From positions 5,290,501-5,354,500 of the forward strand of contig NZ_CP152049.1 in NCBI RefSeq assembly GCF_038630985.1: 64,000 nt of DNA, written 5' to 3'. Numbering within the stretch: position 1 is the first letter of the stretch; each line of letters begins with the position of its first letter. The DNA comes from Paenibacillus sp. FSL H8-0548 (GTDB lineage: Bacteria > Bacillota > Bacilli > Paenibacillales > Paenibacillaceae). Positions 47,142-55,410 of this stretch are shown piece after piece. The notes under the pieces are model-generated. The model searched no databases, was not told the DNA's origin, and saw only the letters and a list, made by a program, of their open reading frames with translations. Made by a program: the position numbers and the translations under genes.

Positions 47142-48053
47142 TTAACCCCCTTTTTTGGAGCTGGCGTTAAATAATTCAAGCTTGGCGTACATGTCCTCCA
47201 GCGTGAACCTTGCATCGACGGAGCGATACACCCGAATTTTCCGATCGATTTCTTGCGGCTCGTAAAGCATGTCGGAGGTAATATGTGGCGCAGTTACCAT
47301 ATCATAATCAAATTCCTGATCATCAATGAGCAGCGAGACTGCCGGTGAATCACCCAGCATCCACATTTCGCCCTTCGGCCATCTCGGCGAATGGTCAGGA
47401 TGCATATTAAATTCCACCAGCTGCTCGAACAAATAACGTCCAATTTCTCCATGCGGCCGTACTCTTACCGCTAACTCCGCAAGACTTACTCGCAGCATTT
47501 TATATACATTTTGCGGTACCTGCCAAAGCGGGATCGGAGAGCGAAACACGACGTTGGCAGCAGCGATGTCATTTTCCAAGTTGAATTCCCCCGCGCCTTC
47601 CGGATAAGGGCCTCCTCCGATCCATACGGCTGTCATACGGTCCGCAATACGCGGCTCCTGCAAATAAGCGGCAGCCAGATCGGTCAGTGGACCGAGGAAA
47701 ATGACATATAGCGGCAGCTCGCCATCCTTCATCGCTTCACGCACAATAAGATCTGAACCGGCGGATGACGTTGGAGTCAGCTCATCTGTCATCGCTGCCT
47801 TGGCACCTTCATATACGCTAATGTCATTGTCCATGTCCATAAGCTGCAGCACTTTTTTGATTTCCTTGAACGACTCCTCCATAGAGGTATCGATTCTCGT
47901 TCCAAAATGAGCTGCAATAATGCCCGTGATATTAAATCTAGGAGTAAGAAGCGCATGGGCTATCGCATACTGATCATCCGCTTCATTTTTGGCATCGGTA
48001 TTGATAATAAGACGGATTTTTTTGGATTCTGGCACTTGATATGGAAAATTCAT
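47142..48053 (-). CDS. Nucleoside-hydrolase-like protein
   Basis: 303 residues with the IUNH fold. The calcium/ribose-binding N-terminal motif is altered: canonical DTDxGxDD becomes NTDAKNEADDQYAIAHAL, with two extra residues but the trailing Asp-Asp kept. Other family landmarks remain (VIFLGPLTDLAAAYLQEP, AVWIGGG, GEFNLENDIAAANVVF). Classical members hydrolyse N-ribosides. This variant sits between an FGGY kinase and a rhamnosidase, not in a nucleoside locus, so a furanoside other than a nucleoside may be the substrate (inference). GAAAAGGGG precedes the ATG. Confidence 0.82.
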   Translation of the reverse strand: MNFPYQVPESKKIRLIINTDAKNEADDQYAIAHALLTPRFNITGIIAAHFGTRIDTSMEESFKEIKKVLQLMDMDNDISVYEGAKAAMTDELTPTSSAGSDLIVREAMKDGELPLYVIFLGPLTDLAAAYLQEPRIADRMTAVWIGGGPYPEGAGEFNLENDIAAANVVFRSPIPLWQVPQNVYKMLRVSLAELAVRVRPHGEIGRYLFEQLVEFNMHPDHSPRWPKGEMWMLGDSPAVSLLIDDQEFDYDMVTAPHITSDMLYEPQEIDRKIRVYRSVDARFTLEDMYAKLELFNASSKKGG

Positions 48054-48057
48054 TTAT

Positions 48058-49602
48058 TTACCCCTTTTCTTGAAGCGCTGCTTCGTTAGCAAGAACAGCA
48101 TTTACAGCAGCTTGCCAGCCTGCAACGCGTCGCTTTCTTTCCTGCTTCTTCATATTGGATTCGTATTCACGATTTCTTCTATAGAAACCTGCGATCATCT
48201 CGCGGCTCCAAAGTCCCAAAGCCATTCCACCTATATAAGCTGAACCAAGCGCAGACAGCTGGGCAGCTTGCGGGCAAACGACCCTTGCAGCGAGTAAATC
48301 AGCTTGGAATTGCATCAGCCTGCTGTTGGCAGTAGCGCCGCCATCCACCCGCAGCTCCAGCAGTGGAATGCCGGTTTGCTGCTCCAGCAGCTTGACGGCA
48401 TCATCCACCTGATAGGCAATGCTCTCCAGCGCAGCCAGCAAAATATGATGGCGGTCAGACGAGCGATTCAAGCCGACGATAGCTGCTCTAGCCCGCGGAT
48501 GCCAATGTGGCGCGCCTAAGCCAACGAAGGCTGGGACTAAATATACGCCTCCGCTGTCTCCAGCCTTATTTACGCTCTCCTCAAGCTCCTCGAAAGTACT
48601 GTAAAGCCCAAGCTGGTCACGCGCCCAGTTGAGACAATCGCCCGAGCAATGAATGATCGCCTCCAGTGCGTATTCTACCTTGCCTTCAAGCCCCCAAGCG
48701 ATAGCGGACACTAAGCCGCCCTTTGCGCGTACAATATCGGAGCCAACATGCATGAGCACAGAGGTTCCTGTTCCGTAGGTCCCCTTCGCCATGCCCGTAC
48801 TAGTGCACTGCTGTCCAAACAAGGCACCCTGTGAATCCCCTATAACTCCTGTAATCGGTATTTTAGCTGAAAATAGTTCTGGATCATCGATATATCCATA
48901 AATGTAATCGCTGCCATATACTGTGGGAAGAAGTTGCAGCGGTACGCCAAACCAGCTCGCTAGCTCCTCGTCCCATTGTAAAGTTTCAATATTAAAGAGC
49001 TGAGTCCTGCTTGCATTGCTATAATCGGTAGCATGAATCTGGCGTCCACTCAGGTTCCAAATGAGCCAGCTGTCCATCGTCCCTGCCATCAGCCTCTCCA
49101 GCGGAAGCTCACTGCCAGCATGATCGAGCAGCCAGCGCCATTTTGTCGCAGAGAAATAGGGATCGAGCAGCAGCCCGGTCTTATGCTGAATCTGCTGCTC
49201 TAAGCCCTCGGCTTTCAACTGCTCGCAATAATTAGCAGTCCGGCGGCATTGCCATACAATTGCGTTTGCGATCGGGATTCCTGTTTCACGATCCCATATT
49301 AAAGCCGTTTCTCGTTGATTCGTGAATGTTATGCCGACAATCGCTTCTTGAGCAAGGCCTGCCTGTGCTATAACACCACGAATTACTGATTTTACGTTTT
49401 GATAGATTTCAACAGGATCATGCTCAACCCAACCATCCTGCGGATAATATTGACGATGAGAAATGGCTAGCTGCTGAGTGATACTGCCGTTTTCATCAAC
49501 CAGCATCGCTTTGGTTGCGGTCGTACTTTGATCGATTGTTAACAAATACTTTGCAGCATTCGAGTCTTGCTTTGCCGTTTGCGAAGGCTGCTCCTTCATC
49601 AT
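48058..49602 (-). CDS. FGGY-family carbohydrate kinase (glycerol-kinase-like)
   Basis: 514 residues with both FGGY domains: N-terminal LLTIDQSTTATKAMLVDENG (phosphate-1 motif), ITFTNQRETALIWDRETG, IVWQCRRTANYCEQL, GTMDSWLIWNLSG; C-terminal GVIGDSQGALFGQQC, KGTYGTGTSVLMHVG, VDGGATANSRLMQFQADLL. It resembles glycerol kinase closely in the N-half, but there is no glpF or glpD nearby. It overlaps the transketolase stop by four bases (ATGA). In the known apiose route an FGGY kinase (apulose kinase) feeds a two-subunit transketolase, exactly the neighbours found here. Dihydroxyacetone, erythrulose or another ketose are alternatives. Confidence 0.9.
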   Translation of the reverse strand: MMKEQPSQTAKQDSNAAKYLLTIDQSTTATKAMLVDENGSITQQLAISHRQYYPQDGWVEHDPVEIYQNVKSVIRGVIAQAGLAQEAIVGITFTNQRETALIWDRETGIPIANAIVWQCRRTANYCEQLKAEGLEQQIQHKTGLLLDPYFSATKWRWLLDHAGSELPLERLMAGTMDSWLIWNLSGRQIHATDYSNASRTQLFNIETLQWDEELASWFGVPLQLLPTVYGSDYIYGYIDDPELFSAKIPITGVIGDSQGALFGQQCTSTGMAKGTYGTGTSVLMHVGSDIVRAKGGLVSAIAWGLEGKVEYALEAIIHCSGDCLNWARDQLGLYSTFEELEESVNKAGDSGGVYLVPAFVGLGAPHWHPRARAAIVGLNRSSDRHHILLAALESIAYQVDDAVKLLEQQTGIPLLELRVDGGATANSRLMQFQADLLAARVVCPQAAQLSALGSAYIGGMALGLWSREMIAGFYRRNREYESNMKKQERKRRVAGWQAAVNAVLANEAALQEKG

Positions 49603-50552
49603 TTCTGCTCCGCCTTGGCTTTGACCAGCTCGGTTGCAAGCTGCAGGACATTCGCTGCGGTCAGCCCGTAATGGGCAAATATTTCGGCTGTTTTCCCTGC
49701 AATCGCCGGCTCATCCGGAATGCCAAGAATACGAAGCGGCACAGGATGATTCGTCGAAATAACTTCCGCTACCGCCGCCCCAAGTCCTCCGAATATGCTA
49801 TGCTCCTCAAGCGTAACGATAGCTTTCGTTTCCCTAGCAGCAGCTATTATCGCCTCTTCATCAAGCGGCTTAATCGTATGCATATTAAGGACGCGCGCAC
49901 CGATGCCCGCTTCTTCCAGCAGCTTGGCGGCATCAAGCGCGATGCGCACCGTCTCTCCCGTTCCAATTAGCGTTACATCGCTGCCCTGCTTCATGACGAC
50001 CGCCTTGCCGATTTGGAAATCATAATCGTCTGACTCATACACGTCTTCAACCGGATTTCGCCCGATCCGAACATAAGTGCCGCCTTCGTGCTTAGCTAAC
50101 GCCTGCGTCATCTTGCGAGTCTCGTGACGATCAGCCGGCAAAATAATCGTTAAGCCAGGAATCGCCCTTGTTACCGCAATATCCTGCAAGGAATGATGCG
50201 ACATGCCAAGCGCGCCATAGCTAACCCCGCCGCTAATGCCGACTAATTTCACATTTGTAGCTGAGTAGGCAACGTCTACCTTAACCTGCTCGATGCTTCT
50301 CATGCTTAGAAAACAAGCCGGTGAAGTAACGAACGGCTTTTTGCCGCTGTGGGCAAGACCTGCTGCGATGCCGACAATATTTTGCTCCGCGATGCCAGTC
50401 TCAACGAACTGCTCTGGAAACTGTTTAACAAATGGCGCCATAGCCGCCGAGCCTCTCGAATCACTCGCCAGCACCATAATATCTCTGTCCTCCTGAGCGA
50501 GCTCGATTAGAGCCTCGCACATTGCTTGACGGTTAGGTATGTTGTTAGCCAT
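49599..50552 (-). CDS. Transketolase C-terminal subunit (pyrimidine and C-terminal domains)
   Basis: 317 residues with the pyrimidine-binding domain including the catalytic Glu in FVETGIAEQNIVGIAAGLAHSGKKPFV, the GALGMSHHSLQDIAVTRAIPGLTII stretch, and the C-terminal TK_C domain (GIGARVLNMHTIKPLDEEAI, TLEEHSIFGGLGAAVAEV). It begins inside the 3' end of the N-subunit gene (8-bp overlap), so the two are coupled. Split transketolases are ordinary in archaea and Bacillota and often belong to dedicated sugar pathways. Confidence 0.93.
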   Translation of the reverse strand: MANNIPNRQAMCEALIELAQEDRDIMVLASDSRGSAAMAPFVKQFPEQFVETGIAEQNIVGIAAGLAHSGKKPFVTSPACFLSMRSIEQVKVDVAYSATNVKLVGISGGVSYGALGMSHHSLQDIAVTRAIPGLTIILPADRHETRKMTQALAKHEGGTYVRIGRNPVEDVYESDDYDFQIGKAVVMKQGSDVTLIGTGETVRIALDAAKLLEEAGIGARVLNMHTIKPLDEEAIIAAARETKAIVTLEEHSIFGGLGAAVAEVISTNHPVPLRILGIPDEPAIAGKTAEIFAHYGLTAANVLQLATELVKAKAEQK

Positions 50553-51405
50553 TCATGCCACGCTCCTCTTCAGCTTCTGCAATTGCAGCGCTCGCTGCCT
50601 CCAGCTCCCCTATTGCTAGCCTTAGCTGCTCGTCATTCGGTACATGATGATGCCACTCTGGTTGATTTTCAGCAAAGGATACGCCCTTGCCCTTAGTTGT
50701 ATTTAAAATAATGAGCGTCGGCTTGCCGGTCTGCTCAGGAACTGCCCGCAGCGTCTCCAACAGCTCGTCGAAATCATGCCCATTCACCTGCTTCACATGC
50801 CAGCCGAATGCCTCCCATTTGCGGTCAAGCGGATCGATGCCCATGACATCCTCCGTATTTCCGCTAATTTGCAGCCGGTTGCGATCGACAAAGCCGATCA
50901 AATGATCAAGCTTGTAATGTGCGCCCGCCATCGCTGCTTCCCACACGGAGCCCTCTGCCTGCTCGCCGTCGCCCATTAAACAGAACACGCGATATGCCTT
51001 GCTGTCTTTTTTGGCCGCCAGCGCCATCCCTACAGAAATCGCGAGGCCATGTCCAAGCGCCCCCGTATTCATCTCTATGCCTGGCACCTTATTGTTCGGA
51101 TGGCCGATTAATCTCGTTCCGAACTGGCAATACGTAGCAAGCTCCTCCTTCGGAAAATAACCGAGATCAGCAAGTATACACCATAATGATTCAACCGAAT
51201 GTCCTTTGCTTGCGATAAAGCGATCCCGCTCCGCCCATTTCGGACGTGACGGATCATGCTTCATAATTTCATAATATAATGTCGTTAAAATATCGGTATT
51301 GCTAAGCGAGCCGCCTGTATGGCCCATTTTGGCGCTATGAATTAAACGTAGAAGATCTGCGCGAATTTGTAATGATTTTAGCTTAAGCTCTGTTACGGTA
51401 CTCAT
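50545..51405 (-). CDS. Transketolase N-terminal subunit (thiamine diphosphate domain)
   Basis: A GTG at 51414 opens the frame, but the ATG at 51403-51405 (MSTVTELKLKSLQIRADLLRL) has GAGGAA correctly spaced and fits the family. The 286-residue subunit carries the PP domain: KMGHTGGSLSNTDILTTLYYEIM, RDRFIASKGHSVESLWCIL, and the ThDP motif GDGEQAEGSVWEAAMAGAHYKLDHLIGFVDRN. It forms the enzyme with the next gene. Gene order isomerase, transketolase N, transketolase C, kinase suggests a short route from a rare sugar to pentose phosphates and triose phosphate. Confidence 0.93.
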   Translation of the reverse strand: MSTVTELKLKSLQIRADLLRLIHSAKMGHTGGSLSNTDILTTLYYEIMKHDPSRPKWAERDRFIASKGHSVESLWCILADLGYFPKEELATYCQFGTRLIGHPNNKVPGIEMNTGALGHGLAISVGMALAAKKDSKAYRVFCLMGDGEQAEGSVWEAAMAGAHYKLDHLIGFVDRNRLQISGNTEDVMGIDPLDRKWEAFGWHVKQVNGHDFDELLETLRAVPEQTGKPTLIILNTTKGKGVSFAENQPEWHHHVPNDEQLRLAIGELEAASAAIAEAEEERGMNG

Positions 51406-51406
51406 C

Positions 51407-52837
51407 TTAAACACTTCCTCTCAGCCATGCTCTAATTTCAGCTTCCGTTGGATCGACTGGATCTGGTGTCAGTCCAGGAATATAATTGCAAGCCTCATAA
51501 AGGGAAGGAATCACATTGGCATGAATGCCTACAGAATGATGGACATAAGGGCCTTTAACGAGTTTTTCTTCCCATAGCGGCCAATCGTTAACCTCTACCC
51601 AAACATAGGAGCCTCTAGTATACGGACCTTGAATCCCACGCGCTTTACCTAGAAACAATGAATATTCGCCGTGATCGCCGTCGAAGCGCGCCAGCGTCAT
51701 ATCGCCGCCTCTAATTTCACCTTCATGCGTGCCCGGTGCATGATCATCAAATAAAAAGTGATGGCGCAGCTTGGGCTTATCCTCTACAGATAAGGAGACT
51801 GGGAAGTTGCCGCAGTGGAACAACAGCTCGCCGTTTGGATTTTCAGGATGGCGCACCGTCAAATCTGCAAAGAAAGTAGGTGCTTGATTCATCGCCGCAG
51901 CCTGCACCATCACCGAAGTAATGGCTCCGTGAATATCAGTTTCACATGTAACCGGAATCTGCTCATCTGTAAGCAGTGCATTAGCGAGGCAAGGCATGAT
52001 GCCCATTGCATCTTGAAGCGAGGACCAGCACTGAATCGCAATCGCGCTGCTGCCTGTATCTATCGCATATTTCTTCATCGCTACCTTAAGTGCTGCAACA
52101 CGCTTGACAGCAGCCTCCGTAACTTCAGAAACATCAAGCATCGCCCTTATATAAATAATCGCCTCTTGCAGTTCAGAGCCGTTCTGCTTCTCAATCCGTT
52201 CTGTAGTTCTCTGAATATCGATCAGCGTTATGGGATATACCTCGATACCGAACCGCTCCAGCAGCTCGCCTTCATTTACCATCATCGTCCAGAAGGAGGC
52301 CGGACGCGGTGCAATTTGCAAAATTCGCAGCGTACGGAACTTACTCACAACATTCGCTGCAGAAATGAAGTTTTTGAAGCCCCTTTCAAACACTGGATCG
52401 TTTACTCTACTGTTCGTTACATAGGTGAAGGGAACGTTGAATCTGCGCAAAATTTTCCCTGTAGCGAACAAGCCACACTGCGTATCACGAAGACGCATGC
52501 CATCCTCTAGCGGAGCTTCATCCCGCGGTCCCCATAACAAGGTTGGCTTTCCTAAAGCCTTAGCCACCCGTGCAACCGTATCCTCCGTACCGAAGTTGCA
52601 GTGAGGGAAGAACACCGCATCTACCTTCTCGCGCTGAAACCTTTCAATAATTTTATCTGCGCCAATATTATCGTTATATAGGAGACCCTCTTCATTTAAT
52701 CCTTCCAGGTCGACGATATCGATGTCCATGCCGAATGAATCCAGCTTCTCTCGAATCATGACCTTGTACTTAAAAGCATCCTCTTCACTAAATACAAAAC
52801 GACGCGTTGGTGCATATCCCAGCTTCAGCTTTTTCAT
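51407..52837 (-). CDS. L-fucose/L-arabinose-isomerase-like sugar isomerase
   Basis: ATG 52835-52837 (MKKLKLGYAPTRRFVF) is preferred because GGGGGCGA precedes it; the ORF opens at 52852. The 476-residue protein has the FucI/AraA fold: two Rossmann-like N-terminal domains (DAVFFPHCNFGTEDTVARVAKALGKPTLLWG) and the C-terminal metal-binding half (IAIQCWSSLQDAMGIMPCLANALLTDEQIPVTCETDIHGAI, with Glu and Asp ligands, and HCGNFPVSL). It is first in the operon, divergent from the LacI regulator. Substrate unknown; an aldose-to-ketose step before the kinase is expected. Confidence 0.87.
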   Translation of the reverse strand: MKKLKLGYAPTRRFVFSEEDAFKYKVMIREKLDSFGMDIDIVDLEGLNEEGLLYNDNIGADKIIERFQREKVDAVFFPHCNFGTEDTVARVAKALGKPTLLWGPRDEAPLEDGMRLRDTQCGLFATGKILRRFNVPFTYVTNSRVNDPVFERGFKNFISAANVVSKFRTLRILQIAPRPASFWTMMVNEGELLERFGIEVYPITLIDIQRTTERIEKQNGSELQEAIIYIRAMLDVSEVTEAAVKRVAALKVAMKKYAIDTGSSAIAIQCWSSLQDAMGIMPCLANALLTDEQIPVTCETDIHGAITSVMVQAAAMNQAPTFFADLTVRHPENPNGELLFHCGNFPVSLSVEDKPKLRHHFLFDDHAPGTHEGEIRGGDMTLARFDGDHGEYSLFLGKARGIQGPYTRGSYVWVEVNDWPLWEEKLVKGPYVHHSVGIHANVIPSLYEACNYIPGLTPDPVDPTEAEIRAWLRGSV

Positions 52838-52860
52838 TATGTTCGCCCCCATTAAAATAC

Positions 52861-53098
52861 CACTAAACTAATTTTAGATAAAAAAACTAAAATAAAACTA
52901 AACAAATATCAGATTCAATTTATTATAATAGCGATTAGATCTTATTAATCATCCTATCACCGTAGTTTAGTTCAGTCAACACTAAATATTTAGTTCATAA
53001 ACTCCGATTTAGCGGTGATTTATACCTAAACTTTAGTTTCGTTTAGTTATTTGTTGCGAAACACTAGCCGTTCATAGTAAACTAAACTAACTAAACCA
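52861..53098. promoter_or_regulatory. Operator cluster of ACTAAA/TTTAGT sites between isomerase and lacI-type genes
   Basis: The divergent intergenic region holds about ten ACTAAA or TTTAGT hexamers: near 52861, 52886, 52897, 52963, a perfect palindrome ACTAAATATTTAGT at 52981-52994, TAAACTTTAGTTTCGTTTAG at about 53026-53045, and GTAAACTAAACTAACTAAAC at 53078-53097. A TATAAT on the minus strand (52923-52930 region) may be the operon -10. The LacI-type protein next door is the obvious candidate to bind them. Confidence 0.7.
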
Positions 53099-53142
53099 CA
53101 AACTGAATTTGATGATTATAAATTATGAATGGAGAACTAGCC

Positions 53143-54183
53143 GTGAAAATGGATGATATCGCAAGACTGGCTGAAGTATCGAAGTCAGCTGTATCCCTCG
53201 CGCTTAACAATAAGCCAGGAATTGGCGCTGAAACCCGTGAGAAGATCATTAGAATCGCTGAAGAGAACGGCTATCAATTTAAGCCTAAAGCTTCACTTCC
53301 GGATAAACCGGTAAAAACGCTGCTGTTTCTCGTATTAAACAACTCAGGCATTGTGCTGGAAAACTATTATCAGCAGCCTTTCTTCCGAGAGCTTATCCAT
53401 TTCATTGAGGAGCATTGCCGCTTGAATGGCTACTCCCTTCGGTTTTCTGCTGCTGATATCAACGATCTGGAGAACAATATGCAGACGGTCAAGGAGGAAA
53501 ATAAAGATAATGGCGTTATCCTGCTTGGCACAAATTTAGATCGGCAGCAAATCGAATTCATCGCGGATCAGCTGCCTCATCTCGTTGTTCTAGATACCTG
53601 CTTCGACACGCTGCCTATCAACTTTGTTCAAATCAACAATGAAATGGGCGCCTATCAAGCCGGCAAGTATTTATATGAAAAAGGCCATCGGACAATTGGC
53701 TATATGGCCTCAGACGTCCGCATTCATAATTTTAATGCTCGCAAGAGAGGCTTCCGACTAGCGCTTAAGGAATATGGACTGGCTATAGCAGAGGAGCATG
53801 TCTTCCATGTTGCTCCCACTATTCTTTCGTCGCAGCCGGAGATGAAGAAGCAGCTTGAGGCTTATATTAGCAGCGGTGAGCCTATGCCCAGCGCAATTTT
53901 TTGCGAGTGCGACTATATCGCTATTAGTGCCGTCAAGACCTTAACCGAATTAGGCTTCCGCATACCGGAGGATATCTCTGTCATCGGCTTCGACAACATA
54001 TCCGAAGCAAGAATTATTACGCCGGAGCTCACAACCATTCATGTGGACAAGGATAAAATCGCGCAGGTCGCTGTTGACCTAATCATCTCTCAGCTTGCGC
54101 AGGAGAGCGATATGAAGGTGAAAATCAGCATTGATACGAAGTTTATCGAGCGTCTTTCCTGTGCGGCTCCTAGCAATCCATAG
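53143..54183 (+). CDS. LacI-family transcriptional regulator
   Basis: GTG 53143 follows GGAGAA at good spacing; ATG 53125 and 53149 are alternatives. About 346 residues: N-terminal LacI helix-turn-helix (MDDIARLAEVSKSAVSLALNNKPGIGAETREKII), then the periplasmic-binding-like sensor with PHLVVLDTCFDTLPINFVQINNEMGAYQAGKYL, GHRTIGYM and the hinge-facing signature DISVIGFDNISEARIITPELTTIHVD. It is divergent from the isomerase-transketolase-kinase operon and probably represses it until a pathway sugar binds. It ends in its own terminator. Confidence 0.92.
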   Translation: MKMDDIARLAEVSKSAVSLALNNKPGIGAETREKIIRIAEENGYQFKPKASLPDKPVKTLLFLVLNNSGIVLENYYQQPFFRELIHFIEEHCRLNGYSLRFSAADINDLENNMQTVKEENKDNGVILLGTNLDRQQIEFIADQLPHLVVLDTCFDTLPINFVQINNEMGAYQAGKYLYEKGHRTIGYMASDVRIHNFNARKRGFRLALKEYGLAIAEEHVFHVAPTILSSQPEMKKQLEAYISSGEPMPSAIFCECDYIAISAVKTLTELGFRIPEDISVIGFDNISEARIITPELTTIHVDKDKIAQVAVDLIISQLAQESDMKVKISIDTKFIERLSCAAPSNP

Positions 54184-54197
54184 TAGATAAAAACTAC

Positions 54198-54243
54198 AAA
54201 AAGGATAGAGCAATCAGAAATTTTCTGATGCTTTATCCTTTTT
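54198..54243 (+). terminator. Intrinsic terminator of the lacI-type gene
   Basis: Stem AAAAAGGATAGAGCAATCAGAAA / TTCTGATGCTTTATCCTTTTT with one bulge, 15 bp after the stop, ending in a T-run. The complementary A-run makes it potentially bidirectional. Confidence 0.88.
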
Positions 54244-54258
54244 GGGCTAACTCTATGA

Positions 54259-54450
54259 GTCGAACTAAACATTTATGGTTTGAGCGCTGCGCGAGCAGAT
54301 CTTTCTGAAGGGTCGCGGTTTCAGCCAGATGCTTTGATTTCCTAAAACCTTTAAAGGTCAGAATAAAGCTGCAAAGGCGAACACTTCGTTTCTGGAGAAA
54401 CGATCTTCTCGTTTCGCTAAATCATCATTTTTTTAAGTTCAAGTTATATA
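54259..54450 (+). repeat. MITE-like repeat, copy C
   Basis: About 192 bp with all core landmarks of the family (CGCTGCGCGAGCAGATC, CTGAAGGGTCGCGG, GCAAAGGCGAACACTTCG, AGAAACGATCTTCTCG). The right end AAGTTCAAGTTATATA (54435-54450) is intact; the left end is reduced to GTCGAACTAAACATTTA. It starts 16 bp after the lacI-type terminator. Confidence 0.83.
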
Positions 54451-54626
54451 GTACATTCCTGCACCTCTACATTGCACCAAACCTGTTGGTTATCCAGTAA
54501 CAGGGAATGTGATTTGAAAAGAGGTCATCCCTTTCGTAGACAATCCCGATTTTTTGATGGTCAAGGATCGCATTTACGGAAGGATCGAGCGTTTGGATAC
54601 GTTTGCCCAGCCGCGGTCATTAACCT

Positions 54627-54904
54627 ATTCACACACATTCCCAACAAATGGGCACATTATGCCCGCTCTGCGATGAAATAGGTCTAATTTTTAGATCTAT
54701 ATCCGCCAAATGAGCTTAAAACGCTAAAATAGATCTAATAAATAGATCTATTCACATACATTCCCAACAAATGGGCACATTATGCCCGCTCTGCGATGAA
54801 ATAGGTCTAATTTTTAGATCTATATCCGCCAAATGAGCTTAAAACGCTAAAATAGATCTAATAAATAGATCTATTCACACACATTCCCAACAAATGGGCA
54901 CATT
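54627..54904 (+). repeat. 123-bp tandem repeat, 2.3 copies
   Basis: Units begin at 54627, 54750 and 54873 with ATTCACACACATTCCCAACA (the second has one substitution). The two full units are otherwise almost identical, so the duplication is recent. Each contains TAGGTCTAATTTTTAGATCTA and the interrupted palindrome AGATCTAATAAATAGATCT. Confidence 0.9.
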
Positions 54905-55212
54905 TCCCTTATCCCAATACTTGGATAATCAACAGACCTGACATTGCACTTTCTACAATCAAATCAACTAAAATGCAGCTTCAAGCGGCGTACAATGTAG
55001 TTTTTACAACAGATGCACACCTATGAAAGCAAAATAGTCCAATAACACGCGAATCTACTGTATTTTGTACAACGTAGCTCTTCAGGTCGCTCTATTCTCC
55101 AGTTTCTATTGCACAAAGTACACTACTTTCAACTTCCAATATCCTACCCTGCATTTCTCATCATCATCGTGCGATAATTGCGCGAGTGCCTGAACCGTCC
55201 CGTAAGCGTAGC

Positions 55213-55410
55213 AAGGTGAAACGGCTGTCGCCGTCCCTTGGCGACGCGGCGAGTTTCATTCCGGAGAAATATAGAGAAAGTAGGACGAAAGGATCTACTT
55301 TCCTATATTTCAAGGTGAAACGGCTATCGCCGTCCCTTGGCGGCGCCAGCGCGTTTCATTCCGGAGAAATATAGAGAAAGTAGGACGAAAGGATCTACTT
55401 TCCTATATTT
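55213..55410 (+). repeat. Two tandem 99-bp hairpin units
   Basis: Units at 55213-55311 and 55312-55410 are nearly identical. Each pairs CTATATTTC..GGTGAAACGG with CGTTTCATTCCGGAGAAATATAG and carries a second hairpin GAAAGTAG..CTACTTTC. Related elements lie at 24222 and 25004, and the last bases of the window look like another copy. The 99-bp period keeps one reading frame open, which explains a spurious ORF with KVKRLSPSLG repeated. Confidence 0.85.

Noticed and set aside
48058..49602. Housekeeping glycerol kinase glpK
   Set aside because: Sequence is glycerol-kinase-like, but there is no glpF/glpD context and it is translationally coupled to a split transketolase, so I leave the symbol empty.
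54472..54681. 69-residue plus ORF
   Set aside because: Runs into the 123-bp repeat, has no upstream ribosome site and overlaps in another frame the HD-like fragment.
54627..54904. CRISPR array or direct-repeat att sites
   Set aside because: Only 2.3 copies of a 123-bp unit, nearly identical throughout, with no integrase or cas gene.
55186..55374. 62-residue plus ORF with repeated KVKRLSPSLG
   Set aside because: Product of the 99-bp hairpin repeat, whose length happens to be a multiple of three; no ribosome site.
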